Source of the DNA: Krasilnikovozyma curviuscula
Taxonomy: Eukaryota > Basidiomycota > Tremellomycetes > Cystofilobasidiales > Mrakiaceae
DNA length: 64,000 nt
Assembly: GCA_014825775.1 (NCBI GenBank)
Contig: MVAQ01000003.1
Span: 186,001 to 250,000 of the forward strand
Direction: 5' to 3'
Shown here: positions 1 to 12,571 of the stretch, piece after piece
Position numbering within the stretch: position 1 is the stretch's first letter
How the letters are laid out: each line of letters opens with the position of its first letter
Notes under the pieces: generated by a model
Database searches by the model: none
What the model was told of the DNA's origin: nothing
The model's input: only the letters and a program-made list of their open reading frames with translations
Position numbers and translations under genes: made by a program

Positions 1-2817
1 TCCTAGTTTGAGTATTGCCGAGACGATGTTTTGTAGCGAAGTCAAGACAGAGCGTGATGGAGATGTAGGAAGTAGTAGGGAAGGGTTTTCCGGCACAGCT
101 ACAATATTCAATTTTAGAAAGACGTCTACAAATGGCGGTTGAGATCTTACGAACCTTTCCATAGGAGGCTCTTTACTCCAACGTTGACACCTTTCTTGCC
201 CTTTGCGATCCGTTGTCGATCACTGAAGATGCACTTGACGGCATCTTCCACGACACCCTGCCTCCATCGGACAAGACTCTTTTTGTAGATGATGTTCAGT
301 TCTTCAGCAAGAGCGATTCCACTGAAAGCTGGTAGAGACGAGAGATGCAGCGAGACGCGGCCGACGAAAATTTCTGAAGCAACTTCTGAGAAAAATAAGT
401 CGTACCAGTGAGCAAACGAAGAAGATTCACAGCGTCGAGGCACTCACCTCCACTGTCGTCGTCTTTGACAAAGGAGCCTAGCCAAGATCCCAACGAGCTC
501 CACATTTCTCCAACCATCTTTTCCTCCTCTTTCCCTCCGACATCCCGTTTCAGAACCTTCAGGTCTTCATCCACAGACACCAACCACCTTTCGACTTCTT
601 GAAGGACCTTATCTACCCCGGGTGTACGTCCATGCACCTTCTTACCCAGTTGACTCTTGTACAATGGGAAGTTGGAAGATGATGCTGGTAGAACAGACGG
701 AGTAGCGAAGGTGTACTCTGCGACGGACTTAGTCGTTGAATCTGCTGAGTTTTCTTCTTCGAGTCCCTTCTTCACCGACGACTGGATGTCAGACTTGATA
801 GTTTCCATCGATGTGGACCAAATGTACTTCAGTCTTTCTTTCCACAGATCCTCGAACACGGTCTTGACGCTGGCGACTTCTTCAGGCTTCATTCCACAGG
901 AGTCAAGTGAGAGTAACACGGAAACTCGGAGTCGCGACAGAGACTGGACTGATACGAGATGGGAAAGAACTTCTGTCAGCCGGGAGGGAAGAGCCGTCAA
1001 TTGGGCCGACAACCATTTCGTGAGAATGACGTTGACATCAAGAGATGGTGAAGGAGATGACTCGGTATTGGGAGTGTGAAGGAGGGGTGTGAAAGACAGG
1101 ATCTCTGCTGGAAGGTATCGCAGAAGGATTGCCGATGAGGGCAACTTCTTGAGCAAAGTTACAGTCGTGATATGTTCTCCCAGACCGTCATTGACTTCTT
1201 CTTTCTTCGCAGCTGGAAACGAGATGGAAGATGACGACGAAACGGATCTGTTGAACACCGGTGCTGGATATGCGAAAGGCATGCTGATGCTGGCCAATCT
1301 AGAGACTCTTCGCTTGTGGCCTTTGCGGGTTGGAGTCGTATGAGTTGGATCAAAGGAGTCCGTTTCTTCTTCAGCGTCAACTTCATTGGATTCTGGAATG
1401 GTTGTTGCGGCATCGCTGACGGTTGGGACTTCACCCGCTTCAAGGAGCTCAATGAGACGTTCGATGAGACTTTTGTTGTCGTCCGTAGAGGTCGGTGCGA
1501 AGACTTGACGGGAAAGATGCAATGTTGACCCAAGAATCTCGACTAGCGACAAGAAGACCCTCTCAACTTCCTTCTCCGTGTGTTCCACCAACGAAATGGA
1601 GCGAAGAGAAGCATTTGATGCTCTTCTATCTGAAAATCCAACCTTCTTCTGGGATTTACTACCTTCTCCCACGCTGATCACTGATCCACTACGACCTCGA
1701 CCGTGCCCAACCCCACCAGATCCAGAGTTGGCGGCCGCGTCTACTAGGCCCGACAACACCTTCGCTCTTTCCTTCAAGACTGCATCGAGTGCTTCTGGTA
1801 AACCAAGACCACCGAGACCGACGGCAACAATAGCAGCGGTGGCCCTTGACAAGTCGATGGCAGAGAGGGAGGTCGAGCGTAGGCTGGTGATGGCTCTAGT
1901 CGATATTTCAGTTTTAAAAGATGGTAAAGAGAGGTGCAGTTTCGAGAGAAGTGGTTGAAGGTTGATTTTGGAGGATGATGTAAGGTCTTCGTCGATAGTT
2001 TGTTGCTGTTCAGGTGTACTTGTGACGTGTGTGACTGTGCGGCAGAGCAACCACAGGAACGCTGCTTCAAGGTATTCGCTCCTTTCTAAGAACCTCCAGA
2101 GAGTTTCGGGGGCATCTAACAGAAGTTTAGTGTAAGCAGCTTGGCGCAGGACGTCTTCTTTTGGCATTTCAGTCTCGCCAGAGTTATCCTCGTTTGCTTG
2201 GCCAGCTGTCTGAGTGTCGTCCCCTAAGTGCTGACATTTGGCTCTGATGCTGGAGAGACCCATTGAGAGTTGTTGCGATGAAGATGAAAGTGTGGAGAGA
2301 GCGTGGGAGGAAGATAGCAAGTCTCGATATCGTGCACCGACGAGAAGACGAAGCGTTTGGCGCGAGGTTGAAGCAGCAGTCCTGTGAAAGCACCAGAACC
2401 AGAGCAGTAGAAATCAGCACCGAACGTGCACTACTAGAGACCCAACGAAGCACTTCCTCAGCCCGTTCCACCGCAGCTCACCCTCATCTTCTTGCACGTC
2501 TTCGCGCAGAGCTGAGCACTACAAGAAACAGAAGAGAACTCTTACGATAATTTCCCTTCCAGCCTCTTCACCTCACCGACAGTCATCTTCCTGAAAGCAT
2601 CATCTGGGTCCACAATCATCGACGCACCCGTCTTCTCATCCTTCGTCAGCGGAAGAGGTGCTTTTTCCTTCTCTGGGAATATTGACGGCCTTCGAGGGGG
2701 CTCTGGTCGGCTTGGGCTCTTCAGCCCTGCTGCTGCTGACCCTGCTAGTTGTGGTATAGGGAGGAGAGGGATTGAGGGGGCATGGCGTCTGTGTTTTGTT
2801 GCGTTGGGAGTCGCCAT
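1..2817 (-). CDS. COG1: COG1, conserved oligomeric Golgi complex subunit 1 (3' end outside window)
   Basis: Subunit of the COG tethering complex, which acts in retrograde vesicle traffic within the Golgi. The N-terminus carries the Vps51/COG1 signature: a DPDDAFRKMTVGEVKRLEGK stretch, then a VGARYRDLL motif, then LLLDAPETLWRFLERSEYLE, all typical of COG1. The first intron runs 2545-2382 (164 nt, phase 2); joining it restores exactly the spacing expected between the two N-terminal motifs. A second intron near 455-395 links the large exon to a C-terminal exon with LPAFSGIALAEELNIIYKKS. The reading frame then continues through a GTTCGT donor near 153 and an acceptor near 105 into an exon that is still open at base 1, so the protein runs off the left edge. 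Start is the ATG at 2817; an in-frame ATG at 2874 would add 19 residues. Confidence 0.87.
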
Positions 2818-2874
2818 TTTTGAGGAAAGGAAAGATGAGAGGGGAGATGGTTCGGCTCGTTGTCCTTCTGTCAA

Positions 2875-4083
2875 GCCTGGTTGCCCACCAAGTGTAGGAC
2901 TGGATAGCCTCTATGTCACAGACAGAGTCTTGAGTGAGATCTCACAACCTGATGAATCCAGCAAAAGAGGTCGTCAGTCGGCCCTTCCTGCTGCTCGGGT
3001 CGCGATTGCCTTCCTCCTAGAAGTTGCCAGCTACCTTGCTCGCTGTACGTTGACTCACCTAGCCTTGACTTCTATCTATCCGTACGGAACAGCTGGCTTC
3101 CCTGCCAGCAGTCAGGTAGCTTGGACTTGCTTTCTGCGTTGAGCGTTGCTGGTCTGTTGCCTGTCGGGATGGACAATTGGACAATGTGGCGCTGTCGATG
3201 CAGTTCATTAGGTACCCACTTGGTTAAGAGCTATTGCCTTTTCGTAGAGCTATCAAGTTCACCTGATTTTATTTTCTCATATTCCCTTTTAGTGGACCGG
3301 TCCATCAGTTACCAAAACAGGTCCAGAAGTCAACGATGTCATGAAGGGACGAGCAGCTCGTTTTAATTCCCTTGTGCCTTGTTCTTATCCAGACTATTTC
3401 AGAAAAAGAGCCTACTCAATCATCCTGCTCTTGAGCTCCTCAGGGTCTCCACTAATCGGGATCATATCTTTTGCCTTGAGATTGGTAGGACATGATCTAC
3501 AGGAGAACCATGTGCCATCTATACCGTAGGATTTGAAAACAAATTGAGTTGAAATTCCCTCTCTTTCTGCTGGGTTTTTCACTCACTTCTACGGGTCGAA
3601 CAGTCACCGCAGTCGTGAGGAAGAACGAGATGACACTTGCTCACCTATGTCATCTTCCACGCCAGAACACTCTACTGTTTCGGATGTGGGCGAGAGTATC
3701 TACAAAAAATTGTCTCAAATAATATCAGAGGCCTCTTCACTCTCTTCGAGAAACCATGTGCTGTAGCGCTGAGCCGTTTCAGGTAAACACGGCCGCTGAG
3801 TTTCTCCTGTCTGGACTTGTTGAGACCGCTTGCTTACCTTGCCGGTCCCCCCAAACTAAATACCATAGCATTCTTCTGAACTCACTTACTCTTCAGAAAC
3901 AGGGAACGTTCTGTCAATGTACCCAGCGCCAATTAGGTATATAAGGAGCTGTGTTGAGCGGGAAATCGCCAGGTCTTTTTCTTCTCTCATCGCTTTCTCT
4001 CCAGTCTCCCTTCCCTTTATTCTACACCTCTTCTTCATCTGCGGTCACTTCTATATTTCAACCCTCTTCTGAACCCGTTCGAA
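2875..4083. other. Divergent intergenic region between COG1 and the GH16 gene
   Basis: About 1.2 kb between two divergently transcribed genes. Short open frames occur, but none shows a recognisable protein or consistent splicing. It contains a perfect 10-bp palindrome GGACCGGTCC at 3294-3303 and the GH16 TATA box. I see no RNA gene. Confidence 0.6.
3938..3945 (+). promoter_or_regulatory. TATA box of the GH16 gene
   Basis: TATATAAG lies about 140 bp upstream of the GH16 ATG at 4084 and is followed by a pyrimidine-rich leader, as in many fungal promoters. Confidence 0.5.
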
Positions 4084-5695
4084 ATGGGTCGCTTCACTGT
4101 CTTTCCTGTCGTCGCTCTGACTTTTTCAGCCGCAGTAGTGCAAGCTGCTCCTTCCCACCAACAAAAATACCCCGCTAGTCTGGCTAAAAAAGCAGCTGCT
4201 GAAAAGAGATCTACCTGGACTTTGGACTTGGATTGTGTGAGTGAGATTTTTCAACCTTGCTGAGCTTCTGCGCTGAATCCCCTTGTTGACTGCGATCCAT
4301 TCTTTTCTTACTCATCAGTCCAATGGCACCTTCTTCGACTGCTGGGAGTTCTATACCGATTCTGATCCTACCCACGGTTCCGTCAACTATGTCTCGAAGG
4401 ACGACGCAGCCCAGCTCGGTCTTGCAGAAATCAACGGCGCTGGCAACGCCATCCTGACCGTCGACTCATACACCCAGGTGGTTACTGAGAACAATGGGAA
4501 CAGGAACTCAATCAGGATGACAAGTGATTACACGATGAATGGAGGCAACCTGGTCATTATTGTGAGCCTCTTCGACTGTTCTTTCTGAGATGTTGGATGG
4601 TTGCTAAGTTTCTTTGCAGGACGCTATCCATATTCCAACTGGCTGTGGTACCTGGCCAGCGTTTTGGTTCCTTGGAAGTGGTGTCTGGCCTGCCGGAGGG
4701 TGAGTAAATAGCTATTCCTGACTCTCAATGGACATATCGGATGGGGGTGCTGACTTTGTTTTGATCTCTTTTAGCGAGCTTGACATGATTGAAGGTGAGT
4801 CAAAACCTCCCTTAAATGGGATTTTGGGAACAAAGTTCTAATGGAAAAGTTTTTCCGTGTCCAACGCCCTTTTCTTTTCATCCATTCTCATGCTCCATTC
4901 TTGCTATTTAACTCAGGTGTAAATGTTGGCACTTACAACCTGGCCTCCGCACACACCGCTCCCGGTTGTTACATTTCCTCGACTCTTCTCTCCACAAGTA
5001 CCAATCTGGAAACTGGATCATTTGACAGTACCGATTGCTCATCAGCCGATACTTCTAACCAAGGCTGTGGTGAACGTTCAACGCTTTCCAATTCGTTCGG
5101 ACCAGGATTCAATAGCAACGGTGGTGGTGTCTACGCGTTCCAATGGGATTCTACAGAAGGAGTAAGTGCCCCATCTTCCAGACTTAAAAAGCTCTGCACT
5201 GACGGGTTGGGAGGTTCGGTAGTTGTTTGTTTACTTCTTCCCAAGAGGATCGGTTCCCTCGGACATCACTGACGGATCTCCTGAACCAACAACTTGGACT
5301 GCTAATATCATGGGTAACTGGTAGGTTCTGAGCCTCCCTTCTTGTTTTCAGGGACCGATCTCATGACTTTCTGACATTTGACTCAATATCTCACGCAACT
5401 CTCCAGGCCAGCAGCAAACTGTGATCCAGCTACTTACTTCAAGGACTTACAAGCTATCTTCGACATCAGCTTGTGTGGTAAGTTTTCTTTTTCTTCCTCG
5501 GTCTCTTTCTTATTCTGATATCCCTCCCCATATCATATGATAGGCGATTGGGCTGGCTCATCTGCTGTCTGGTCTCAGTCTTGCGCCGCCAGTACCGAAT
5601 ACCCAACCTGTGCCGAGTTTGTTCTCAGCAACGGCGACCAATTTACCGAGGCTTACTTTGAGGTTTCCTACGTCAAGTTCTACAAGTCCTCTTGA
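4084..5695 (+). CDS. Secreted glycoside hydrolase family 16 (endo-beta-1,3(4)-glucanase type)
   Basis: Predicted secreted enzyme that cleaves beta-1,3 or mixed beta-glucans of cell walls. The start at 4084 gives a signal peptide (MGRFTVFPVVALTFSAAVVQA) followed by a short propeptide ending in a dibasic KR site (AAAEKR), which suggests Kex2 processing before STWTLDLDC. The GH16 active-site motif GELDMIEG (pattern E-x-D-x-x-E) is clear and is followed by the typical HTAPGCYISS segment. The motif sits on a 20-nt exon at 4775-4794 (phase 2 to phase 1). Downstream exons encode SPEPTTWTANIMGNW and a C-terminal segment with several cysteines ending YVKFYKSS. The size, roughly 350 residues, fits fungal GH16 laminarinase-like proteins. 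Substrate cannot be told from sequence alone. Confidence 0.9.
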
Positions 5696-6102
5696 GAGAG
5701 CAGCGGGTCCAAGCTGCGACGCGATCTCGATCTCATTGATGATTTCGTCTCCTCTCCAAAAAAAAAAAACTCATTCCCTCTAGAAGGTTACTGGTAATTC
5801 TTATAGAACTCAAATGATTCATTCCTTTCTAAGATTGGTAGTCAGTGCGAGTCTTGGATTGCCTCGCCACCGTAAAAAACCATCTCCATGCCAACGAGAT
5901 AGATAGAACTACTCTTAGGCTATAAGCTCTCTTTCTTTAAGAAGAGAACTCACCTTATCCTATCTCTCCCTAGCTCAAAAACGTATTATAGGGCTTGACA
6001 CAGTGCGGTCGGACAAGGACGACAAGTGTCGCCGCATGGGTAGCCTACCTTGCAATCTGTTGATTTCCGTCGAGGAGCTCCGAACCACTATCCTGACCAC
6101 CC

Positions 6103-9100
6103 ATGATGCTGGCTCAGTACCGAAAACTCATCCCTTCGATGGGTGAGAAGCATCAAAATCCCTATCTTCAAAGCGAAACAGATCTTCCCCAGCAAAAGCA
6201 GGAGCGTTCGACCTTTAAAACTCTGGTCCCTTTCCTCTTGGTCCTGCCCTTCATCTCGACGCCAGTCTCCAATTCTATCTCTTCCTACTTCTCAACCCCC
6301 GCACCAACTCCAGCTTTTGTTAGTTATGGTCTGGCTCAGTGTACCGCCATCCAAACTCCTCCGCCGTCATTCGACAGCAGCCGCAAGGTCTCTGACCGTT
6401 TCGTCCCAGGCACCAAAAACACCATATTGAAGAACGGCACAGTCTGGACTGGTAATAAAAACGGCTCCGAGATTATCTACGAAGGTACTGTTGCCCTGGA
6501 GAATGGTCTCATCAAGTTTGTTGGAACAGAGAGTGAGGCAAGGAGCTTCCTTGGCCAGGGATTTGTGACGAATGCTGAGGAGATTGACGTTGGAGGGAAA
6601 TGGATCTCTCCTGGTCTCGTTGGTGAGTAGATTAACTGTATACTATCATACTGTTGGCTCTTTGTTCACCTTCTAATTTTGTCTTGCCAACAGACCTGCA
6701 CTCACATCTAGGTGTCTTTTCAGCCCCCGTTCTGAAAGGGTCTGATGACACTAACAGTGTCAAGGCTCCCATTCTTCCATATCTGCGTTCCCTTGATGGA
6801 ATCAACACCCATGATCTTTCTGTGAGTACTCAATTCTTGATCTCCTGCTCTTTTGCAAGCTCGCTGAAATCAACCGCGTCTCCTGTCAAACTTCTAGTAC
6901 CAACTGTCAGCTGCTGGAGGAATAACGACTGCTCTTGTTCTTCCGGGAAGTGCCAATAACATTGGAGGGCAAGCGTTTGTTATCAGTAAGTGTCGCGTTT
7001 TTCTGTCCATTTGCGTTGCGCTTGCTGCGCTTACCACCTTTTTGCAGAACCTCGCGTCACAGATGACAATCTTCCATCATCGATGGTGGTTGAAAACCCA
7101 TTCGTCATTGGAGAAAACGGAACTGGAATGATCGATACTGGCAGATGGCGACACATGAAGCACGCTTGCGGCGAGGTGAGATCAAACTATTACAGACCTT
7201 CGTTTCATGATGCTAAAACCTTTGCTATTCTGAAACAAGAACATCCATGGATTATATGGTGATAACCGAATGGATCAGGCGTACAATTTCCGAAAGGCGT
7301 ACTTGACTGCAACGAAGTTGAAGGAGAAACAGGACGCGTGGTGCGCCAAAGGAGCTGGTAACACTGAAGAGTTCCCGGAAAGCTTAGAGTTTGAGGCTCT
7401 TGTTGATGTTCTTAGAGGGCGTGTTGCACTGAATGTTCACTGTTACGAGTCTGTCGATTTCGATCAGTTGATCCGGTAAACGAGCTAGTGCCTTCCTTGG
7501 TTCTGCCCGACTGCGGCTGATTTTATTTTTTTTCACCTAGATTGACCAACGAGTTCAAGATTGAGCTGTCAGCAGTTCATCACGCACACGAAGCGTATTT
7601 GGTCACTGATTTGCTGAAGAAGGCTTGGGGTAGAATTCCAGCAGCAGCCATCGTGAGTGAAGGGTTGTCACGGTGCCTTGCGAAATGTCCTTTGACGTTT
7701 CCATCTCCTTCGAATATGTTTAGTTTGCAGTTAACGGGAGATATAAGAGAGAAGCTTACAGAGGATCCGAATTCGCACCCAAGATCTTGCATGACGAGGG
7801 CATTCCAGTCGTCATGAAGGTTAGAATCGATTGGCTGCCATCAACAGTTTCTTCTTGCTAACAATTGCCCCCATTGTTATTCCTAGAGTGATCACCCTGT
7901 TCTGGATTCCAGATACTTGATCTATGAGGCTGCTCAAGCTGCTAAATATGGACTCAATTGGACTGTAGCTTTGGCGGCTGTAACAACAACACCAGCTAAG
8001 GCAATGAGAATGGACCACAGACTTGGATCCGTCAAAATCGGATATGATGCTGGTCAGTCTCCTTCTATCGTAAAAATGATTGATAATCTACTGACCTCCT
8101 CCCTCCGTCGTCCGGCAATCAGATGTAGTGGTTTGGGATTCTCACCCATTGGCGCTGGGCGCTACTCCAACCGCGGTCTTCATCGATGGTATCAACCAGA
8201 TTTCAGACGCATTTTCCATCTCCAAGCCGGCCAAGCTCCAAGAAATCCCCAAGGCACCCTGCTTCGCAAAGGAAGCTGAGAAGCACAAGACCAGCCATGG
8301 AGACCACGACTGGTTGCCAGAAAAGAAAGCTGCAAGTGTCGTGTTCACCGATGTGAAGAACATCTTCATCCGAGACGAAGAAAGCGGTGAACTACTAGAT
8401 CAGTCTTCCCTGCTTCAGGACTCGGTATCAAGCACCGTCGTCGTTAAAGACGGCGCTATTACATGCATCGGTTCGTGTGCTTCAGTGGCATCATCATCAT
8501 ACACTACTGTCGATCTCCAAGGGGGATCCATTTTCCCTGGGCTCACTAGTTACGGTGGGCCGCTCGGCATGGCTGAAATCACCTCGGAAGCATCGACTCA
8601 AGATGGACAAGTTTTGAACATTATTGATTCTAAGATTCCCGCTGTGTTGGAGGGAGAGTTGATCAGAGCGGTTGATGGTGCCATCTTTGGTACTAAGGAT
8701 ATGCAGTGAGTTAAGTTTACCCCTCATCATGCTCAATGTCTATTAACAGACATGCTCTCTGCTTGCCTTGAAGAATCGCTGCTAAGTGAGTCAGCTTTCA
8801 AACCCGTCAAACACAAGAAAGGTTGCACTGACGACACTATCCATCTTTCCAGATTTGGCGTCACCAAAGGAGTTACCAGTCCTCAGTCCAGCGGTCCGAT
8901 CTCGGGTCTCTCTTACGCCTTCTCGACCTCTGCGTCGAACCCACTCTCACTGAACGCTATCATCCAGCAAGTCACAGCCTTGCATATCTCCATCAGTTCT
9001 TCCGCATCACTCTCAGTCTCCACCCAGATCCATGTCCTCCGAAAGGCTCTCTTGCTTCAAATTGATGATGGTGAGGGATGGTGGAAGAAGGTTGTCGACG

Positions 9101-9690
9101 GCGAGATTCCACTTGTCGTCGCTGCTCACAAAGCCGACATCATTGCTGCTCTGATCAATCTCAAAAAGGACATCGGAGGCGATTTGAAGATGACCATCAC
9201 CGGTGCTGCTGAAGCTCACATGGTATGCTTCAATCCCCTGGAATTATGTAAACCTGTCACTGATGCTTGATCTGCCCAACAGCTCGCAACCGAACTTGCT
9301 GAATCCGATATTGGTGTCATTCTCACTCCCTCTAGATCTTATCCATACGAGTGGGATCAAAAGAGGATCCTCCCTGGTCATCCACTCTCCGATAAGACCC
9401 CAGTCAGCGTCCTCACTGAAGCTGGCGTCAAAGTGGGTCTCGGAATCAAAGAACAATGGAGTGCTAGAAATACTCTGGCAGATGCAGCTTGGGCATTCCT
9501 CTCCTCCGAGAGTCTTTCCATCAAGTCAGCCCTCGCCTTGGTATCCACCAATCTTGAGGATCTCTTAGGCATGAAGGTCGACTCAAAGCTCAAGCACCGA
9601 GATTTTATCGCTGTATCTGGTGACTGGGCCATGTTTGAGAGCAAAGTTGTCGCTTCTAGTGATTTGGCTGGCGCCGTCAACTTGTTTTGA
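6103..9690 (+). CDS. Large amidohydrolase-superfamily protein (metal-dependent hydrolase, imidazolonepropionase-like)
   Basis: Predicted metal-dependent hydrolase with an amidohydrolase fold. After about 45 polar residues there is a hydrophobic segment (TLVPFLLVLPFIST) that looks like a signal anchor, so the protein is probably secretory or membrane-bound. The composite beta-domain start (NTILKNGTVWTG) is followed by the metal-binding DLHSHLG motif (H-x-H), an AGGITTALVLPGS segment, SAVHHAHEA and KSDHPVLDS, giving further histidine and aspartate ligands. A second amidohydrolase-like cyclic half follows (NIFIRDEESGELL ... GGSIFPGLTSYGGPLG). Many short introns are present; a 12-nt exon at 8774-8785 (encoding about IAAK) is needed to keep the frame between KDMQ and FGVTKGVTSP. 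Start may be 6103 or 6106. Substrate unknown; fungal relatives are often labelled carbohydrate esterase 9-like, which I cannot confirm. Confidence 0.82.
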
Positions 9691-10511
9691 TTTTGCTGGT
9701 CTCTTGGCAATTCGAAAGGCAGTTAGAAACGAAAAATCGTACTTCAGTGATATGGTAAAAAAGCACTTATTAACCCAACAATGAAATGCTAGGAATAATA
9801 GCTGGAATATGTTTTGTCTTAGTGAAAAACGAAGCAACAAGCTGTGACGAGAATGAAGCGGTTAGCATTGTGTCCCGTCAAACCAAACTCCCAACATGTT
9901 CGCTGCCTTCTTCTAGCTTCAGAGCCATATGACGCCTTACTCAAAACACTCTTATAGAGGTATAAATTTCCAGCTTATTACTTCTTCCTTCCAGCAGACT
10001 ACTCCCTGCATATGTAACTCCGCTGGCGCGCAGCGTGCAGAGCTCATAAAAATACCTTCTTCCCAACGAAACACGCCGCCCATACTCCGCTGAGTTTGGA
10101 ATCTGTTGCCATATGATAGATGGCTGTAGCTTGACCATGATAAAATTGCGGAACTATGGTTGACAAGTGAGTTTAGTTGCCAACTGGACAGCAGAGAGGA
10201 CAAGAAGATCGCCAGTGAAACACGCGCCGAATTAGAAACATGGTCGGTAGTAAGAACATGAGCTTTGAGTCACTGTTTGACGGCAAAGGTGTTTTTGTCG
10301 GAACTTTGCGCGAATTCTTCGGCCCTCGCGAGCACCCTGAACGAAAATCAGGGTATAAGCAGATCCATAATTAATACTGTCTTTCGAATAAGTTTGGCGT
10401 TCTCAATAACTCTAAAGAATCCGTTAAGCCAAGTAAAATCCACGCTGAGACCACATCCAAATCAAACTGATGGCTGGTGTGTGAGCCAAATGAGGGAGAT
10501 CAGCGCCCACG
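9691..10511. other. Convergent intergenic region (amidohydrolase / ERG28)
   Basis: About 820 bp between two convergent genes, holding their 3' untranslated regions. Small open frames on both strands lack recognisable content. Nothing else seen. Confidence 0.6.
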
Positions 10512-11477
10512 CTACATTAGTACACCGTTCGAGAACAAAGAGGCAGTAGAGAGCAACCCACATGAGACGATGATTGGAGCCAGCACACCAGCACCGATCT
10601 TGCAGGTCTTGTATATGAAGAGCTCGGAGAGGAAGTGGCCGGAGGCGAAGATGTATGAGAAGAAGGCCAGGTTGTAGAATCTGGGGGACACGACAAAGTT
10701 CAGCATCAGAAAAAAAAAAACAAGAATCTCAGCCCATGCTGTTACAACACAGGATGTGTCGAGGAAGAAAGGGGGACGTACGATGGATCAGTGATGTTAA
10801 AACAGGCGTAAATCCTGATTGCTGCTGACGTCAAAGTCCAAATGGCGAAGGTTCGATTCGAAAGAGGGGTTACTGAGAGTCATTATGAAGGTTGTCGAGG
10901 AGGTGGAGTCGCGTTCAATGAGGCCAAGCACGAGATGATACGATAAAAATTGGTCAGCTCTTTGCTGTTGAAGCGCACGTCCCACTGAAGCTGAATGCAG
11001 CTCCACTGGTCTTACCTGGGGACGGATTTTGCATCAATGAAGAAGCCAAATCCAGGCCCATCAAGTCCAAAAGAAGGAGCTTGTCAACTCGACTCGTGCA
11101 GTCGCAGCTCGTCTTCTTCTGAACTCCTATCCCCCACTCCTTCAGTCTAACTGTCCATCCCAGTCTATACCCTTCTTCACGCCAAAAAAGAGAAGAGGAG
11201 CCACTGCTCAACTCACCTTCGAAGGGCTTTCCATTGTACACCTTTCTGCTCAACGTCGGCGTGACATAATTCTGAACCGTGTTGAAGAGGGCTAATGAAG
11301 AAACGAAAAGCATCCAGGTTGGAAGATACCCTTCAGTACCACAGCAGAAACGAAGATTATAGTCTATTAGTTATCAGCTGGCAAGACGAGTAAGGATCCA
11401 CAAGAGCTTCAAGAATTATTACCTGGACCTGGGAGAGACCAGTTGATTCCAAAGGGTGTAGGCTGGACAGAAGACAT
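10512..11477 (-). CDS. ERG28: ERG28, endoplasmic reticulum scaffold of sterol C-4 demethylation
   Basis: Small polytopic ER membrane protein that tethers the C-4 demethylase enzymes of ergosterol synthesis. Reconstructed exons, 5' to 3' on the minus strand, begin MSSVQPTPFGINWSLPGP (ATG at 11477), continue GYLPTWMLFVSSLALFNTVQ and YVTPTLSRKVYNGKPFE, then VTPLSNRTFAIWTLTSAAIR and IYACFNITDPS, and finish with IYNLAFFSYIFASGHFLSEL followed by GAGVLAPIIVS. Each junction is phase-consistent. These blocks match the Erg28 family in order (NTVQN, VTPL..RTFA.WT, IRIYA, YNLAFF, SEL, GAGVL.P.IV). Four hydrophobic segments are visible. The second intron is long for this window, about 330 nt (roughly 11217 to 10885). 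It is transcribed divergently from HSP90. Confidence 0.9.
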
Positions 11478-12571
11478 TTTCTATGAAAGAAGCCGATAAG
11501 AAAAGGAACAGGTGGAAATCTGAGATGATGATGGACAGCTGCAGCCTTCCCTTTCACAAGTTTCGAGATGATGGATTAGCCACAGGTCACCAAATGTTCT
11601 GAGTCAAAACGATAGACTGAAATAAATTGACTAGTGCTCTCCTTCTTTCTAGGGCAAGAATGCTGTATCGGAAAATAATATTTCAGTCCAATTCAGTACG
11701 ATGGAATTTGTTACTCTTTCGCAACTGATTGCTTCATCGAGAAAACTTCACCCAAATGTTGCCTAATGAGAAGTTATCTACTAAGGATAAGTCACAAGTC
11801 AGGCTTAGCTTGCCTGTGCCAGGCTGAAAATAACGTGTGATAGCACGGGCAAGGTCTTGCGCGTTTGTTTACTTTTCCAATCCAGCTTGCCATCTGCTGC
11901 AATTTCTCTAGATTCATGTTGAGCTCCACCATAATGCTTTTTATATTTAAGTCCTTCCTACCGAATACATGTTTATGATTCGCTTAATCTGCGGTAGCGA
12001 CTCGAGTTGTTCAATCGCAACTGTGGGCGAATGATTCCGATTTTGCAATTGGCCCTACGCTCGATTCCTTCTGATCTCTTTCCCCAGAATACCTTTTGGC
12101 TTGTTCTTTCGAGCTACTGGATGCCTGTAGAGCGATACGTGTCTGTTCTGCTGCCAATTATCTCAATCGAATCGTGTGGAACCCGGTCGAAAGTTCCGCC
12201 ACCACGAATCAAAAAGTCGCTCGCCCAACTTTTTTGAACCAATCCTGCTCCTCACCCACATTACCCGCACTTGAGTTGTAAGTACCATATCTTTTGCTGA
12301 ATGGAGTTGAATAGGATGGCACGGTAGTCAGGAGCTGGATGCCACTTTGTAGCTCTGGAAGAGCTTCAGGCCTACCACCTTCCAGCGATCTTTCTCTTGA
12401 TGTTCAAATACCCCATGGAGTGGTGCAGCTGCTGGGCTCTTCTGTAGCTGCCTTTGATCTCTTCGTTGTGTTCCTTTCCTCTGGGTATGGAGGAGCTGAC
12501 CTATTATCTTTGTCGTCTCGTGCTCTAGGCACCCCCATTTTTCCATCACCTAAAGTTCATTTCTCTGCATC
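11478..12571. promoter_or_regulatory. Divergent promoter region between ERG28 and HSP90
   Basis: About 1.1 kb of non-coding sequence containing the ERG28 promoter, the HSP90 promoter and the HSP90 5' leader. A heat-shock-element-like array lies at 12179-12196. A good donor-like GTAAGT at 12278 suggests there could be an additional leader intron. No convincing coding sequence. Confidence 0.5.
12179..12196 (+). promoter_or_regulatory. Candidate heat-shock element upstream of HSP90
   Basis: GAA at 12179, GAA at 12189 and TTC at 12194 form GAA-N7-GAA-NN-TTC, a gapped arrangement of the 5-bp nGAAn units bound by Hsf1. It lies about 380 bp upstream of the first coding base of HSP90. Only three units are visible, so this is suggestive. 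Confidence 0.4.

Noticed and set aside
2382..2545. Apparent frameshift near the start of COG1
   Set aside because: Trying 27-nt introns left the frame broken, but one 164-nt intron (2545-2382) joins KLS to TAASTSRQTLRLLVG in phase and with the family's spacing, so no frameshift is needed.
3294..3303. Perfect palindrome GGACCGGTCC as a regulatory site
   Set aside because: Single occurrence, no matching second site seen; 10-bp palindromes of this kind are expected by chance in a window this size.
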